From positions 620,001-684,000 of the forward strand of contig JAKASI010000001.1 of the NCBI GenBank assembly GCA_021828185.1: a stretch of DNA of 64,000 nucleotides, given 5' to 3'. Position 1 is the stretch's first letter, and the number at the start of each line of letters is the position of its first letter. The stretch is from an archaeon (GTDB taxonomy: Archaea; Thermoproteota; Nitrososphaeria; Nitrososphaerales; UBA183). The position numbers were made by a program, and so were the translations under genes. Shown here piece after piece: positions 25,758 through 33,683 of the stretch. A model generated the notes under the pieces. It did not search any database, was not told the DNA's origin, and saw nothing but the letters and a program-made list of their open reading frames with translations.

Positions 25758-26498
25758 CTAGAACTCTATCTCGATGGCCGACGTCGGCTTCAGGGGCTTG
25801 GTCCCTGCCAGCAGCTTCTTGTCGACGGGCCTGGCACCGAGCCACCCTCTCTCCCTGGCGAAAGGCTTGACATACTGCTCCCACTGCTGCCTGTTGATGT
25901 AGAATATCCTGGCCCCTCCGAGCTCGTGCTGCATCTCCGGCCAAGGCTTGGTCACGTGGTTGAACCTGAACCCGAGCCTGAACCCGAACGGGCTCTCGAA
26001 GGTTGCCCACCACTCCTTCACCCCCACCACATCGAAGGCGTGTTCCATCTTCGAGACGTAGAGCAGGACCCCGACCCTCTCGGCCCTCTTCAACACCAAG
26101 GTGTGCAGGCTGACTCCCACTGCCGGGTCCCAGAACCTGTGGTTGACGACTCCGACGAGTTCCCCGTCCTTCCTCGTGGCGACGATCACATACGCGTCCT
26201 TCAGCCTGCTCTGTTGCCAGGCGAGAATCTCGCCGTAGGTCCTGACCCCCACCAGGTGGTAGAAGTCCTTGTCATACTTTCCGTCGATCAGGGGCTTGAG
26301 GGACTTCAGGATGACCGGAGCTTCCTTCTTCTCCGCCGCCCTGATGACAACCTGCTCTCCGCTCTTCAGAGCGTACGTCTTCGGCTCGAAGGGCTTCTGG
26401 AACGCCGGGTCGTCAGGAATCCCTCCAAGGTACCCTTCAATCTCTTCAACCGAAAAGTTGAACGAGTCGAACGAAATCGGAACCGCTGGCTTGACCAT
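25758..26498 (-). CDS. GNAT-superfamily-like protein, paralogue B
   Basis: A 246-residue protein paralogous to the one at 14692-15420. Shared features include an N-terminal extension, QVVIRAAEKKEAPVILKS, GVSLHTLVLKRAERVGV, KEWWATFES, and the strongly conserved KPWPEMQHELGGARIFY. It sits between the FdrA segment and the molybdenum hydroxylase operon. ATG 26498 is 26 bases from a TATA box (TTTTAA at 26522-26527, read leftward), so it has its own leaderless promoter. Function is unknown; a GNAT-type acyltransferase acting on an intermediate of the surrounding pathway is one possibility. Confidence 0.62.
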   Translation of the reverse strand: MVKPAVPISFDSFNFSVEEIEGYLGGIPDDPAFQKPFEPKTYALKSGEQVVIRAAEKKEAPVILKSLKPLIDGKYDKDFYHLVGVRTYGEILAWQQSRLKDAYVIVATRKDGELVGVVNHRFWDPAVGVSLHTLVLKRAERVGVLLYVSKMEHAFDVVGVKEWWATFESPFGFRLGFRFNHVTKPWPEMQHELGGARIFYINRQQWEQYVKPFARERGWLGARPVDKKLLAGTKPLKPTSAIEIEF

Positions 26499-26554
26499 TT
26501 GACCGACGGTCGGCTGGGCGGTTTTAATCCTTGTCCCGAAGGTTCTTGAATCGA

Positions 26555-27046
26555 CTAGCGCGCGAGGCTCTCTCTTACCTGCCGCGGCTTTTCTCCGGCG
26601 ACTTCGGCCACCGCTTCACGTATCTGGTTGTACGTTCCGCACCTGCAGACGAGCCCGCTGGTCGCTTCCGTGAGCTCAGCCGCGCTGGGGTGCAGATTCG
26701 CCTGGAGGAGCTCGTGCGTGGCGAGCACCCAGGCCGGGGTACAGAAACCGCACTGCGCCGCGCCATGGCTGACGAACGCCTTCTGTATTGGGACGAGTTC
26801 GCCGTCTTCCGAGATCCCCTCGACGGTCTTGACCTCCTTGCCATCTGCTTCCACGGCCAGCACGAGGCAGGACTTTACGAGGTGGCCGTCGAGCTTGACC
26901 GTGCAGAGGCCGCACTCCCCCCTCCAACACGCCGCCTTCACGCTCCGCACTTGCAGGCGTTCGCGGAGGAAGTCGAGCAGGAGTTCGTTGTCCTTGACAA
27001 GCCTCTTCCTCAGCCTGCCGTTCACCTTGACCGAGATCTCCCTCAT
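26555..27046 (-). CDS. Molybdenum hydroxylase, 2Fe-2S subunit (XdhC/CoxS type)
   Basis: A 163-residue iron-sulfur subunit of the xanthine dehydrogenase family. The plant-type cluster is bound by CWRGECGLC and the later KSC; the second cluster by QCGFC and CRCGTY. Length is normal. ATG 27046 overlaps the stop of the FAD subunit gene by 4 bases. It is last in the L-M-S operon and passes electrons from the Moco to FAD. Confidence 0.93.
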   Translation of the reverse strand: MREISVKVNGRLRKRLVKDNELLLDFLRERLQVRSVKAACWRGECGLCTVKLDGHLVKSCLVLAVEADGKEVKTVEGISEDGELVPIQKAFVSHGAAQCGFCTPAWVLATHELLQANLHPSAAELTEATSGLVCRCGTYNQIREAVAEVAGEKPRQVRESLAR

Positions 27047-27909
27047 GCCCTCAGCATCCTCCTGAGGACTCGGATTGTTATCACCCTGACCAGGTGCCGC
27101 CTGTACGCCGCTGTCGCGAGGACGTCGTCGACGCACTCGACCTTCTCCGAAGCGACTTCCGCCGCCTTCCTTATGCTCGCCGGGGTGACCCCGTCGGCAA
27201 GCGCCTCCTCAGCCTCTGGGCAGCGGACGGGCGTGGAGTTGACCGCACCGTACACAACCTTGGCGCTCCTCTTCCTCCCTTCGCCAGACAGCGCGACGGC
27301 GACGCTCGCGAGGGAGAACTCGGACCCTCCGGTGAACTTCTCGAAGGCGCTCGCGGTCCCCCTGGCGTCCGGGATTGCGACTCCGGTGACGATTTCTTCC
27401 GGATTGAGGTCGATGTCAACGGGCCCTCTGATAAATCCCGACACTGGGACGCTCCGCTTCCCATTCGGACCGACGATCTCCACGGTCGTGTCGAGGGCGA
27501 TTAGGACGGGCGGGCTGTCCACCCAGGGGATGGCCTCGCAGAGGTTCCCCACGAGCGTCGCCCTCCGTCTAATCATCGGGTCTGCCACCTTCTCGAGGGC
27601 CTCTCTGAGCACCGAGTAGCCGTCAAGCCATCTTCCTTCGAGGAGCTCGGCAATGCTCACTCCCGCTCCCACGGCCAGCCCTTTTCCGGGAACGCGTTCG
27701 ACCCGCTTGAGCTCTGTCACCCCTTTCACATCGATGACGTGGGCCGGGGACATCAGCCTCTCTTTCATGAACGCCAGCAGGCCCACCCCTCCCCCCATCA
27801 ACTTGGCCTGGTCCCCGTGCTCCTTCAGCAGAGCGATGGTCTCGTCTAGGGTCTTGGGGCTGTGGTAGGTGAAGTCGGGGAGGGACACGTAGGGGGAGCC
27901 GAAGCTCAT
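27043..27909 (-). CDS. Molybdenum hydroxylase, FAD subunit (CoxM type)
   Basis: A 288-residue FAD-binding subunit. It shows the flavin motifs KLMGGGVGLLAFMK (canonical AGGT variant altered to MGGG) and TLVGNLCEAIPWVDSPPVLIALD, and ends in the CoxM C-terminal domain. ATG 27909 overlaps the large-subunit stop codon (ATGA), and longer upstream readings are not needed. It lies between the large and small subunits in a tightly overlapped operon. Confidence 0.92.
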   Translation of the reverse strand: MSFGSPYVSLPDFTYHSPKTLDETIALLKEHGDQAKLMGGGVGLLAFMKERLMSPAHVIDVKGVTELKRVERVPGKGLAVGAGVSIAELLEGRWLDGYSVLREALEKVADPMIRRRATLVGNLCEAIPWVDSPPVLIALDTTVEIVGPNGKRSVPVSGFIRGPVDIDLNPEEIVTGVAIPDARGTASAFEKFTGGSEFSLASVAVALSGEGRKRSAKVVYGAVNSTPVRCPEAEEALADGVTPASIRKAAEVASEKVECVDDVLATAAYRRHLVRVITIRVLRRMLRA

Positions 27910-30305
27910 CTTCTCGCCTTCACTGCCGTTTCGACCTTGCCGTAGCTCTCCATCGCCTTCGCGATGAGGTCTGGCTTCTGCGTCGAGATGGCCGACCAGA
28001 CTTCTTCTGGGCTCATCGGGAGGTTGTTCAGCTTGACTCCAGTCCCCCTGTAGACAGCGTTCGAGATTGCCGAAGCGACAGCGAGCATGCTCATCTCTCC
28101 GATCCCCCTCGCCCCCAGTGGACCGTCGAAGGTCGGGGTCTCGACGTACCTGGTGACGAACTCCCTGGGGACGTCCTTCATCCTCGCGACATAGTAGCTC
28201 GTGAAGTTGGGGTTGGTCACCCACCCCTGCTCGTCGAACTTGATTTTCTCGAAGAGGGCGATGCTCATCCCCATTATGAATCCGCCGTCGAGCTGCATCT
28301 TCAGGAGGAGAGGGTTGATGGCCTTCCCCACGTCATAGACCTGGACTGCCTTCAGCACCTCGATCGTGCCGGTCACGAGGTCAAGCTCGATGTCGACGGC
28401 AGTGCCTCCGAACGTGTGGAATATCGTTGGTACCCCCTGCCCTGTCTGCGGGTCGAGGTTGGTGTTCAGGCTCGAAGTGTAGTACCCTCTTCCTATCACC
28501 GGCCCCCCGATGGTGTTCCCGTTAGGGTAGACGTATCCAAAGACGAGGTCCTTCAGAGGGACTGTCAGCCAGGGGCGCCCTTTCGCCTTGACCGCTCCTT
28601 CGGCGACTTCCAGCTCCGACCTTTGGAGCCTGAGGACCTGAGAGGCAAGGTCGAGTATCTGGTTCTTCGCATCCTCGCAGGCTCGCAGCGTCGCAGCCCC
28701 GTCCGTGAACAGCCCCCTGCTCCCCACGGTCTGCCAGGTGTAGGCGGACTTGCCCGTGTCTCTCGTCGGCTCGACCCTTACCCTTTCAACGGGCACCCCG
28801 AACTGGTCCGCCACAATCTGGGAGATCGCGGTTGTGGTCCCCTGTCCGAAGTTGCCGGTGCCTAGGACGAGGTCCACTGTCGAGTCTTCGTTGAACTTCA
28901 GAATGGCGGAAGAAGAGGCGTTGGGAGGCTGGGACGGTCCTTTCACGCAAAGGGCGAACCCCCTGGTCCTTACCTTCCAGGGCTCCGAGGCTGGCTCTTC
29001 CTTTCCCTCCCACTCAATAGCGTCCAGGACGGTCTGGAGCACCTTCCTCGGGTCTCCCACGTCTTCCCTGACCGGCTCCCCGGTCGCAGTGTGGGACTCT
29101 CCTGGCCTCAGGAGGTTGACTCGCCTAATCTTCGCCGAGTCCAGCCCGAGCTTCTTAGCGGCCCTTTCAAAGACCTGCTCGAGTACCCAGTTGCTCTCCG
29201 CATACCCGAACCCGCGCATGGCCGTGGTTGGTATCTTGTTGGTGTATACCGCCAAGGACTCGCAGTATACATTGGGGACTTCGTATACCCCTTCTGCCGA
29301 GTACCCCATCGCCCTCGACACATTGACAGTGTAGTCCGCGTACGCCCCCGCGTCGAGGACAAACCTCACCTTGTAGGCGACGCACTTGCCATCCTTTGTG
29401 AACCCTGCCTTCACGGTCGCCACCACCCCTTCTCTAGAAGCAGACGACGCGAAGTTGTCCCTGCGCGACAGGACGAGCTTGACGGGCCTGTATCCGACAG
29501 CCTTCGAGGCCACGGCTATCAGGGCCTCCCACTGCAACCCCGCTTTCCCTCCGAACCCTCCTCCGACGAAGGGAATTCGGATGGTGACCTTGTTGTATGG
29601 AACCTTCAGCGCCTCCGATACTATCTGCCTGACCACGAAGGGCGACTGTGCGCTGGTCCAGATTTCGTAGGTCCCATCCCTGAACGCCTGGGCGACCACG
29701 TTCTGGGTCTCCAGATACGCGTGGCTGACATGCGATATCCTGAACTCCTCCTCGATCAGTTCATCTGCCTGCTCGAACCCTTTCTCCACGTCCCCGTGGA
29801 CCAACCTGAACCTGTTCGCTACGTTGGTCCCTGGCACAGGGTAGAAGACAGGCGCGTGCTTGTACTCCTCCATCCTCTCGTGAATTAGGGGAGCTTCTGG
29901 CTCCATCGCCTTCAGAGGATCGAACACAGCCGGGAGGGGTTCGTACTCCACGTCGACGAGTTCTGACGCTCTCTCGGCGGCTTCCAGGGTCTCGGCGACG
30001 ACCAGGGCCACCGGGTGCCCTGCCCATCTCACCTTCTCGACCGCAAGCAGATCTCTATCCCCGGCGTACATTCCCACCCGGAATGGCATGTCCTTCCCAG
30101 TAAGTATCTCAACGACCCCGGGGACCTCCTTCGCCCTTTCGAGGTTGATGTTGAGGATCTTCGCGTGGGGGACGGTGCTCGCGGCGAACTTCGCGTAGAG
30201 TGTCCCTGGGACCTCCCAGTCGAAGGTGTAAAGTGCGGTTCCAGTGACCTTTCGGACTGTGTCCTCAGGAGGTATCGGTTTCCCTACCGAAGCGTCGCCT
30301 GTCAA
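27906..30305 (-). CDS. Molybdenum hydroxylase, large Moco-binding subunit (xanthine dehydrogenase/aldehyde oxidase type)
   Basis: A 799-residue catalytic subunit. It has GGGFGGKAGLQWEA, AMRGFGYAESNW, GNFGQGTTT with the Moco-binding glutamine, and GARGIGEMSM carrying the catalytic glutamate. The CO dehydrogenase active-site loop AYxCSFR is absent; AMRGFG occupies that place, as in purine and aldehyde hydroxylases. Substrate is not determined by sequence alone, but the setting (nucleoside transporter, carbamoyltransferase, carbamate kinase) favours a purine-like or other heterocyclic base. TTG 30305 is 26 bases from a strong TATA box. The Moco and molybdate genes at the left of the window support it. 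Confidence 0.9.
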   Translation of the reverse strand: MTGDASVGKPIPPEDTVRKVTGTALYTFDWEVPGTLYAKFAASTVPHAKILNINLERAKEVPGVVEILTGKDMPFRVGMYAGDRDLLAVEKVRWAGHPVALVVAETLEAAERASELVDVEYEPLPAVFDPLKAMEPEAPLIHERMEEYKHAPVFYPVPGTNVANRFRLVHGDVEKGFEQADELIEEEFRISHVSHAYLETQNVVAQAFRDGTYEIWTSAQSPFVVRQIVSEALKVPYNKVTIRIPFVGGGFGGKAGLQWEALIAVASKAVGYRPVKLVLSRRDNFASSASREGVVATVKAGFTKDGKCVAYKVRFVLDAGAYADYTVNVSRAMGYSAEGVYEVPNVYCESLAVYTNKIPTTAMRGFGYAESNWVLEQVFERAAKKLGLDSAKIRRVNLLRPGESHTATGEPVREDVGDPRKVLQTVLDAIEWEGKEEPASEPWKVRTRGFALCVKGPSQPPNASSSAILKFNEDSTVDLVLGTGNFGQGTTTAISQIVADQFGVPVERVRVEPTRDTGKSAYTWQTVGSRGLFTDGAATLRACEDAKNQILDLASQVLRLQRSELEVAEGAVKAKGRPWLTVPLKDLVFGYVYPNGNTIGGPVIGRGYYTSSLNTNLDPQTGQGVPTIFHTFGGTAVDIELDLVTGTIEVLKAVQVYDVGKAINPLLLKMQLDGGFIMGMSIALFEKIKFDEQGWVTNPNFTSYYVARMKDVPREFVTRYVETPTFDGPLGARGIGEMSMLAVASAISNAVYRGTGVKLNNLPMSPEEVWSAISTQKPDLIAKAMESYGKVETAVKARR

Positions 30306-30323
30306 GGTCGGTTAGAACCCCTC

Positions 30324-30337
30324 AAAATTATAAAAAT
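30324..30337 (-). promoter_or_regulatory. TATA box of the molybdenum hydroxylase operon
   Basis: An unbroken A/T run read leftward as ATTTTTATAATTTT, centred about 26 bases before TTG 30305. It is one of the strongest TATA-like elements in the window and implies a leaderless mRNA starting with TTG. Confidence 0.65.
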
Positions 30338-30396
30338 CTTGTCCCATGGATCCATGCTTGGGTCACTCCAGCCCGCAGCGGTTCTCGATGCAGATC

Positions 30397-31341
30397 CTAG
30401 CCGGGGACCACTCTCGTACCCGCTTTCCCTTGGAGCGCGTCTACAGCCTTCTCAAGGGAGGCCACGATCCCCATCTTCCCCCCGTGTTCGACGAATCTGA
30501 TGCAGGCCAGCACCTTCGGCCCCATGCTTCCGAGCGGGAACTGACCAGCCGCGAGCATCTGCTTCGCTTCTGTGACCGTCACTCTATCGAGGCTCCTCTC
30601 CCTGGGCGTGCCGAAGTCGAGTTTCACCGCGTCCACGTTGGTCAGAATCAGGAGGACCTCGGCCCCCACATCTTCCGCCAGCCTCTCCGCGTCCAGGTCC
30701 TTGTCGATCACGGCGTCGATTCCATCGAGGGACGAGTCCTTCCTTCGGATTACCGGTATCCCCCCTCCTCCGCCCGCCACCACGATTGACCCCGACCGAA
30801 TCATCTCAACTATCGCATCAGACTCGATAATCCTGACCGGGTCCGGGGACGGGACCACCCTCCTGTAAGGCTTCGGCCCACCCTTGGCCACCTTCTTGAT
30901 GACGAACCCCCTCTCGGCCTGAACCCTCTTCGCTTCCGCCTCCGTATAGAAGGGCCCGATGGGCTTCGTCGGATTGGTGAACGAGGGGTCGTCTTCTGAG
31001 ACGAGGGTCTGCGTTATCAGGGAGATGACAGGCTTGTTCACTCCCGACGACCTGAGAACGTTCCCGAGTTCTCGCTGCACAAGATAGCCGATCTCGCCCT
31101 GGGTCATCGCGCCGAGCACATGCAGCGGGTTCTCAGGGACCTCGGTGGTTGCCGCCTGCTGGAGCGCGATATTCCCCACCTGGGGTCCGTTTCCATGAGT
31201 AAGGACGAGTTGGTGCCCCATCGAGACCAGCTTCTCGATCTGCTTGGAAGCCTCCCTCACGTTCTGCACGACCTCTTCGTAGGTCCCCTTCTGCTCTGGC
31301 CTGAGGATTGCATTCCCGCCCAGAGCTAGTACCAGCTTCAA
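30397..31341 (-). CDS. arcC: Carbamate kinase
   Basis: A 314-residue amino acid kinase-fold enzyme, which makes ATP from carbamoyl phosphate and ADP, releasing ammonia and CO2. It starts LVLALGGNAIL, has LTHGNGPQVGN, the carbamate-kinase-specific NPTKPIGPFY and RRVVPSPDP, GGGGGIPV and the ending LGSMGPKVLACIRFVEHGG. It lies just upstream of the molybdenum hydroxylase operon on the same strand, with a TATA-like CTTTTAAG about 30 bases before ATG 31341. It is the final energy-yielding step expected after oxamate-type carbamoyl transfer. Confidence 0.95.
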   Translation of the reverse strand: MKLVLALGGNAILRPEQKGTYEEVVQNVREASKQIEKLVSMGHQLVLTHGNGPQVGNIALQQAATTEVPENPLHVLGAMTQGEIGYLVQRELGNVLRSSGVNKPVISLITQTLVSEDDPSFTNPTKPIGPFYTEAEAKRVQAERGFVIKKVAKGGPKPYRRVVPSPDPVRIIESDAIVEMIRSGSIVVAGGGGGIPVIRRKDSSLDGIDAVIDKDLDAERLAEDVGAEVLLILTNVDAVKLDFGTPRERSLDRVTVTEAKQMLAAGQFPLGSMGPKVLACIRFVEHGGKMGIVASLEKAVDALQGKAGTRVVPG

Positions 31342-31449
31342 GGAAGAACGACCCCCCGGCTGGGCTTAAAAGTCGTTAACACTCGGCCACGGCCGCATAG
31401 GCTGAAATAGAGTCGCGCCGATATTGGGGCCACAGGGGACTCTCCGGAC

Positions 31450-33102
31450 TTGAAGGTGGAACAGGAGATAACAGAGATGGTTCAGGATGAAAAGAGGATT
31501 CTCATTGTGCTCCTGTCCTTCTTCGCCAGGGCGCGAACGCGCCTTGACATGTGTGTCTCCTACATCGGACCGCGAACAGGGGAAGGGGTGGTGGGCGCCA
31601 TCCGCGAAGCAAGCGAAAGGGGGGTGAAGGTGAGGATGGTCACGGATGTATCGAGAGGAAACCTCGGAGTCGTGCGGGCCGCTTCGCGTCTGATGGATGT
31701 GCGCCACATCGCCGGACTCGGGGAGAACTCCTGGGCAGTGACCCAAGACGAGTACGTTTCATCACTGGCGCTCGGGGAGTTCAAGGCGTCGATTCCAGTC
31801 ATCTATAGCAACGCCAAGCCTCTGCTGCGAGAGCATCAATCGATATTCGATGCCCTCTGGGACCGTGGGGAGCCCCTGAAAGAGCGGATGGATGCCATCA
31901 GGTCAGGAACCGATCTCCCTGAAATGGAGATCATCCGCGACGCCGCGCGCGCCAGGAGGCTGTATCTCTCTCTTGTCCGGGGAGCGGAGAAGGAGGTCCT
32001 GATACTCTTCCCAACCTCCTCGGCCTTTCGCCGGGACGACGGGCTCGGTGTGGTCAAGATCCTCGAGGAGCGGGCTTCGAAGGGGGTGAAGGTGAGGTTC
32101 CTCGTCCCCGTCAACCCAATGGTTCTGAGGAGGCTTCGTTCGCAACCGTCTCCCAGGGGGGTGTCCTACAGGCCTGTTCCGACGGCAGGCACGCAGGAGA
32201 CGGTCACAGCTGTCGTCGTCGACCGTTCCGCTTCCCTCAGCATAGACGAGCGGGACCCCTCTCAGGAGCGCTTTGAGGAGGCGTTCGGCTCGGCCATACT
32301 CTCGACCCGAGAGCCGCGGGTTCGGCAGGACGTGCGCATGTTCGACAGGATCTGGAAGGAGACCGAGCTGGGAGAGGCCGAGAGGACTGCCAGGGAACGG
32401 GAGGAGGTCAGCCGCAAGCGTGCCGAGCTCATGCAGGATATCCCTACGCACGATATCAGGAACTTCAACCAGGTCGCACGGCTCAACGCAGAGCTGCTGG
32501 GAGAGCGGCTGAGCGACCGGGAAGCATCCGCAAGGGTGTCGGCGATCCTTCGAGCCGTGGACGGGTCAACGAAGCTCATCGAGCGGGCCAAGAAACTGGG
32601 AGCCATCATGGCGGCCAAGAGAGTCGAGCTCAGGGCGATGAGCCTCAAGGGGTCGCTCGAAAGATCTGTGCAACTCGTCAGGAGGGGGAATCCCGCCATG
32701 GCCCTCAGGGTGGAGGGACAGCTGACGGGACGGGTCCTTACCGACGAGCTCCTCGACGAGGTCTTCGTAAACCTCATCTCGAACTCTGTCAAGTATTCCG
32801 GCAAAGCAAAAGTCACCGTCATGGTCAGCCAGTCGGCCGGGGAGCTCCCGAAGCGTCGCGGAGGGCCCGCGAGGAAATGCTGGAAGATATCGGTCTCGGA
32901 CAGGGGAAAGGGCATTCCTGACAACCAGAAGAACGGGCTCTTCAGGCGCTACCTGGAGACGGCCAAGGGGAGCGGTCTGGGTCTTTCCATCGTCTACGCG
33001 CTCGTAACGGAAAGGTACGGAGGGACCGTCACCCTGAAGGATAGGGTCAAGGGCGACTTCGCCAGGGGCACGACGGCAGAAATCCTGCTTCCGAGGGCCT
33101 GA
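31450..33102 (+). CDS. Soluble sensor histidine kinase with tandem TrmB/PLD-like sensor domains
   Basis: A 550-residue cytoplasmic protein. Residues about 1-140 and 160-300 look like two related alpha/beta sensor modules of the kind seen in archaeal TrmB/PLD-like regulators (GVKVRMVTDV and GVKVRFLVPV are matching strands). A kinase core follows: H-box THDIRNFNQVARL with His334, N-box NLISNSVKYS, G1 SDRGKGIP and G2 GSGLGLSIV. No membrane segments are present. No receiver gene is adjacent, so the partner is unknown. TTG 31450 is about 26 bases from a weak TATA-like CGATATTGG. The degenerate Fic gene follows 46 bases later. Confidence 0.82.
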   Translation: MKVEQEITEMVQDEKRILIVLLSFFARARTRLDMCVSYIGPRTGEGVVGAIREASERGVKVRMVTDVSRGNLGVVRAASRLMDVRHIAGLGENSWAVTQDEYVSSLALGEFKASIPVIYSNAKPLLREHQSIFDALWDRGEPLKERMDAIRSGTDLPEMEIIRDAARARRLYLSLVRGAEKEVLILFPTSSAFRRDDGLGVVKILEERASKGVKVRFLVPVNPMVLRRLRSQPSPRGVSYRPVPTAGTQETVTAVVVDRSASLSIDERDPSQERFEEAFGSAILSTREPRVRQDVRMFDRIWKETELGEAERTAREREEVSRKRAELMQDIPTHDIRNFNQVARLNAELLGERLSDREASARVSAILRAVDGSTKLIERAKKLGAIMAAKRVELRAMSLKGSLERSVQLVRRGNPAMALRVEGQLTGRVLTDELLDEVFVNLISNSVKYSGKAKVTVMVSQSAGELPKRRGGPARKCWKISVSDRGKGIPDNQKNGLFRRYLETAKGSGLGLSIVYALVTERYGGTVTLKDRVKGDFARGTTAEILLPRA

Positions 33103-33148
33103 AGGCGCTTCTCAATCGGTTAAATCACCGACGTTTTCGTCTGCGCCC

Positions 33149-33634
33149 GTGGCCCGAAAGATCGTCCATCACATGGACTACGAGACGCTGGTCGACGTCA
33201 ACAAGGGTGTCGTCGCCCTCACTCGGGAGCCCCATGGAGTCTCCCAGGCCGACCGTCGGAAGCTCTCCGAATTGATCAAGCAGGTGGAGCAGCGGGCCGA
33301 TAACCAAGATTTTGAGGCGGCCGTGGCCGAGAAGGCGAGCCTTCTCGTCTACGAAATCGCAAGGGGGCAGTTCTTCCGTGCCGGGAACAAGCGGACGGCG
33401 CTGGTAGCCTGTCTTGCCTTCCTGGTCCGGAACGGATACACGCTTGACATAAAGAACCCCGGATTCGTCGGCGTCGTCGACAGGGCGGGGATAGCTGCGG
33501 CGGGTCTCGATGACCTCTACGCGGAGGTCACACGGCTGATGACGAAGACCAAGACCGGGCGCCGATCATGGGAGAAGGCTGTTGCCGGTGTGATAGAAGG
33601 GAACAGGGACTTCCTGGCGACTCTCGCTTCCTGA
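33149..33634 (+). CDS. Fic/Doc-fold protein with degenerate catalytic motif
   Basis: A 161-residue protein of the Fic/Doc fold. The core motif of Doc toxins, HPFxxxNKRTA, appears here as QFFRAGNKRTA at residues 74-84: the catalytic histidine is Gln74 and the acidic position is Ala78, while the phosphate-binding GNKR is kept. It should therefore bind a nucleotide or substrate but not AMPylate or phosphorylate by the normal mechanism. No antitoxin gene is adjacent. GTG 33149 is 26 bases after TTAAAT (33120-33125), so it has its own leaderless promoter. Confidence 0.78.
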   Translation: MARKIVHHMDYETLVDVNKGVVALTREPHGVSQADRRKLSELIKQVEQRADNQDFEAAVAEKASLLVYEIARGQFFRAGNKRTALVACLAFLVRNGYTLDIKNPGFVGVVDRAGIAAAGLDDLYAEVTRLMTKTKTGRRSWEKAVAGVIEGNRDFLATLAS

Positions 33635-33683
33635 CGGTATGCGCGGGAGCAGCCAGGAGAGCGCCCAGAAACAGACTCCGAAG

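Noticed and set aside
26531..27619. Long plus-strand frame over the hydroxylase FAD and 2Fe-2S genes
   Set aside because: The minus strand carries intact flavin and cluster motifs; the plus frame shows none.
27906..30305. Form I CO dehydrogenase large subunit
   Set aside because: The diagnostic AYxCSFR loop is missing; the loop reads AMRGFG as in purine or aldehyde hydroxylases.
33149..33634. Active Doc/Fic toxin
   Set aside because: The catalytic histidine and acidic residue are replaced and no antitoxin gene is present.
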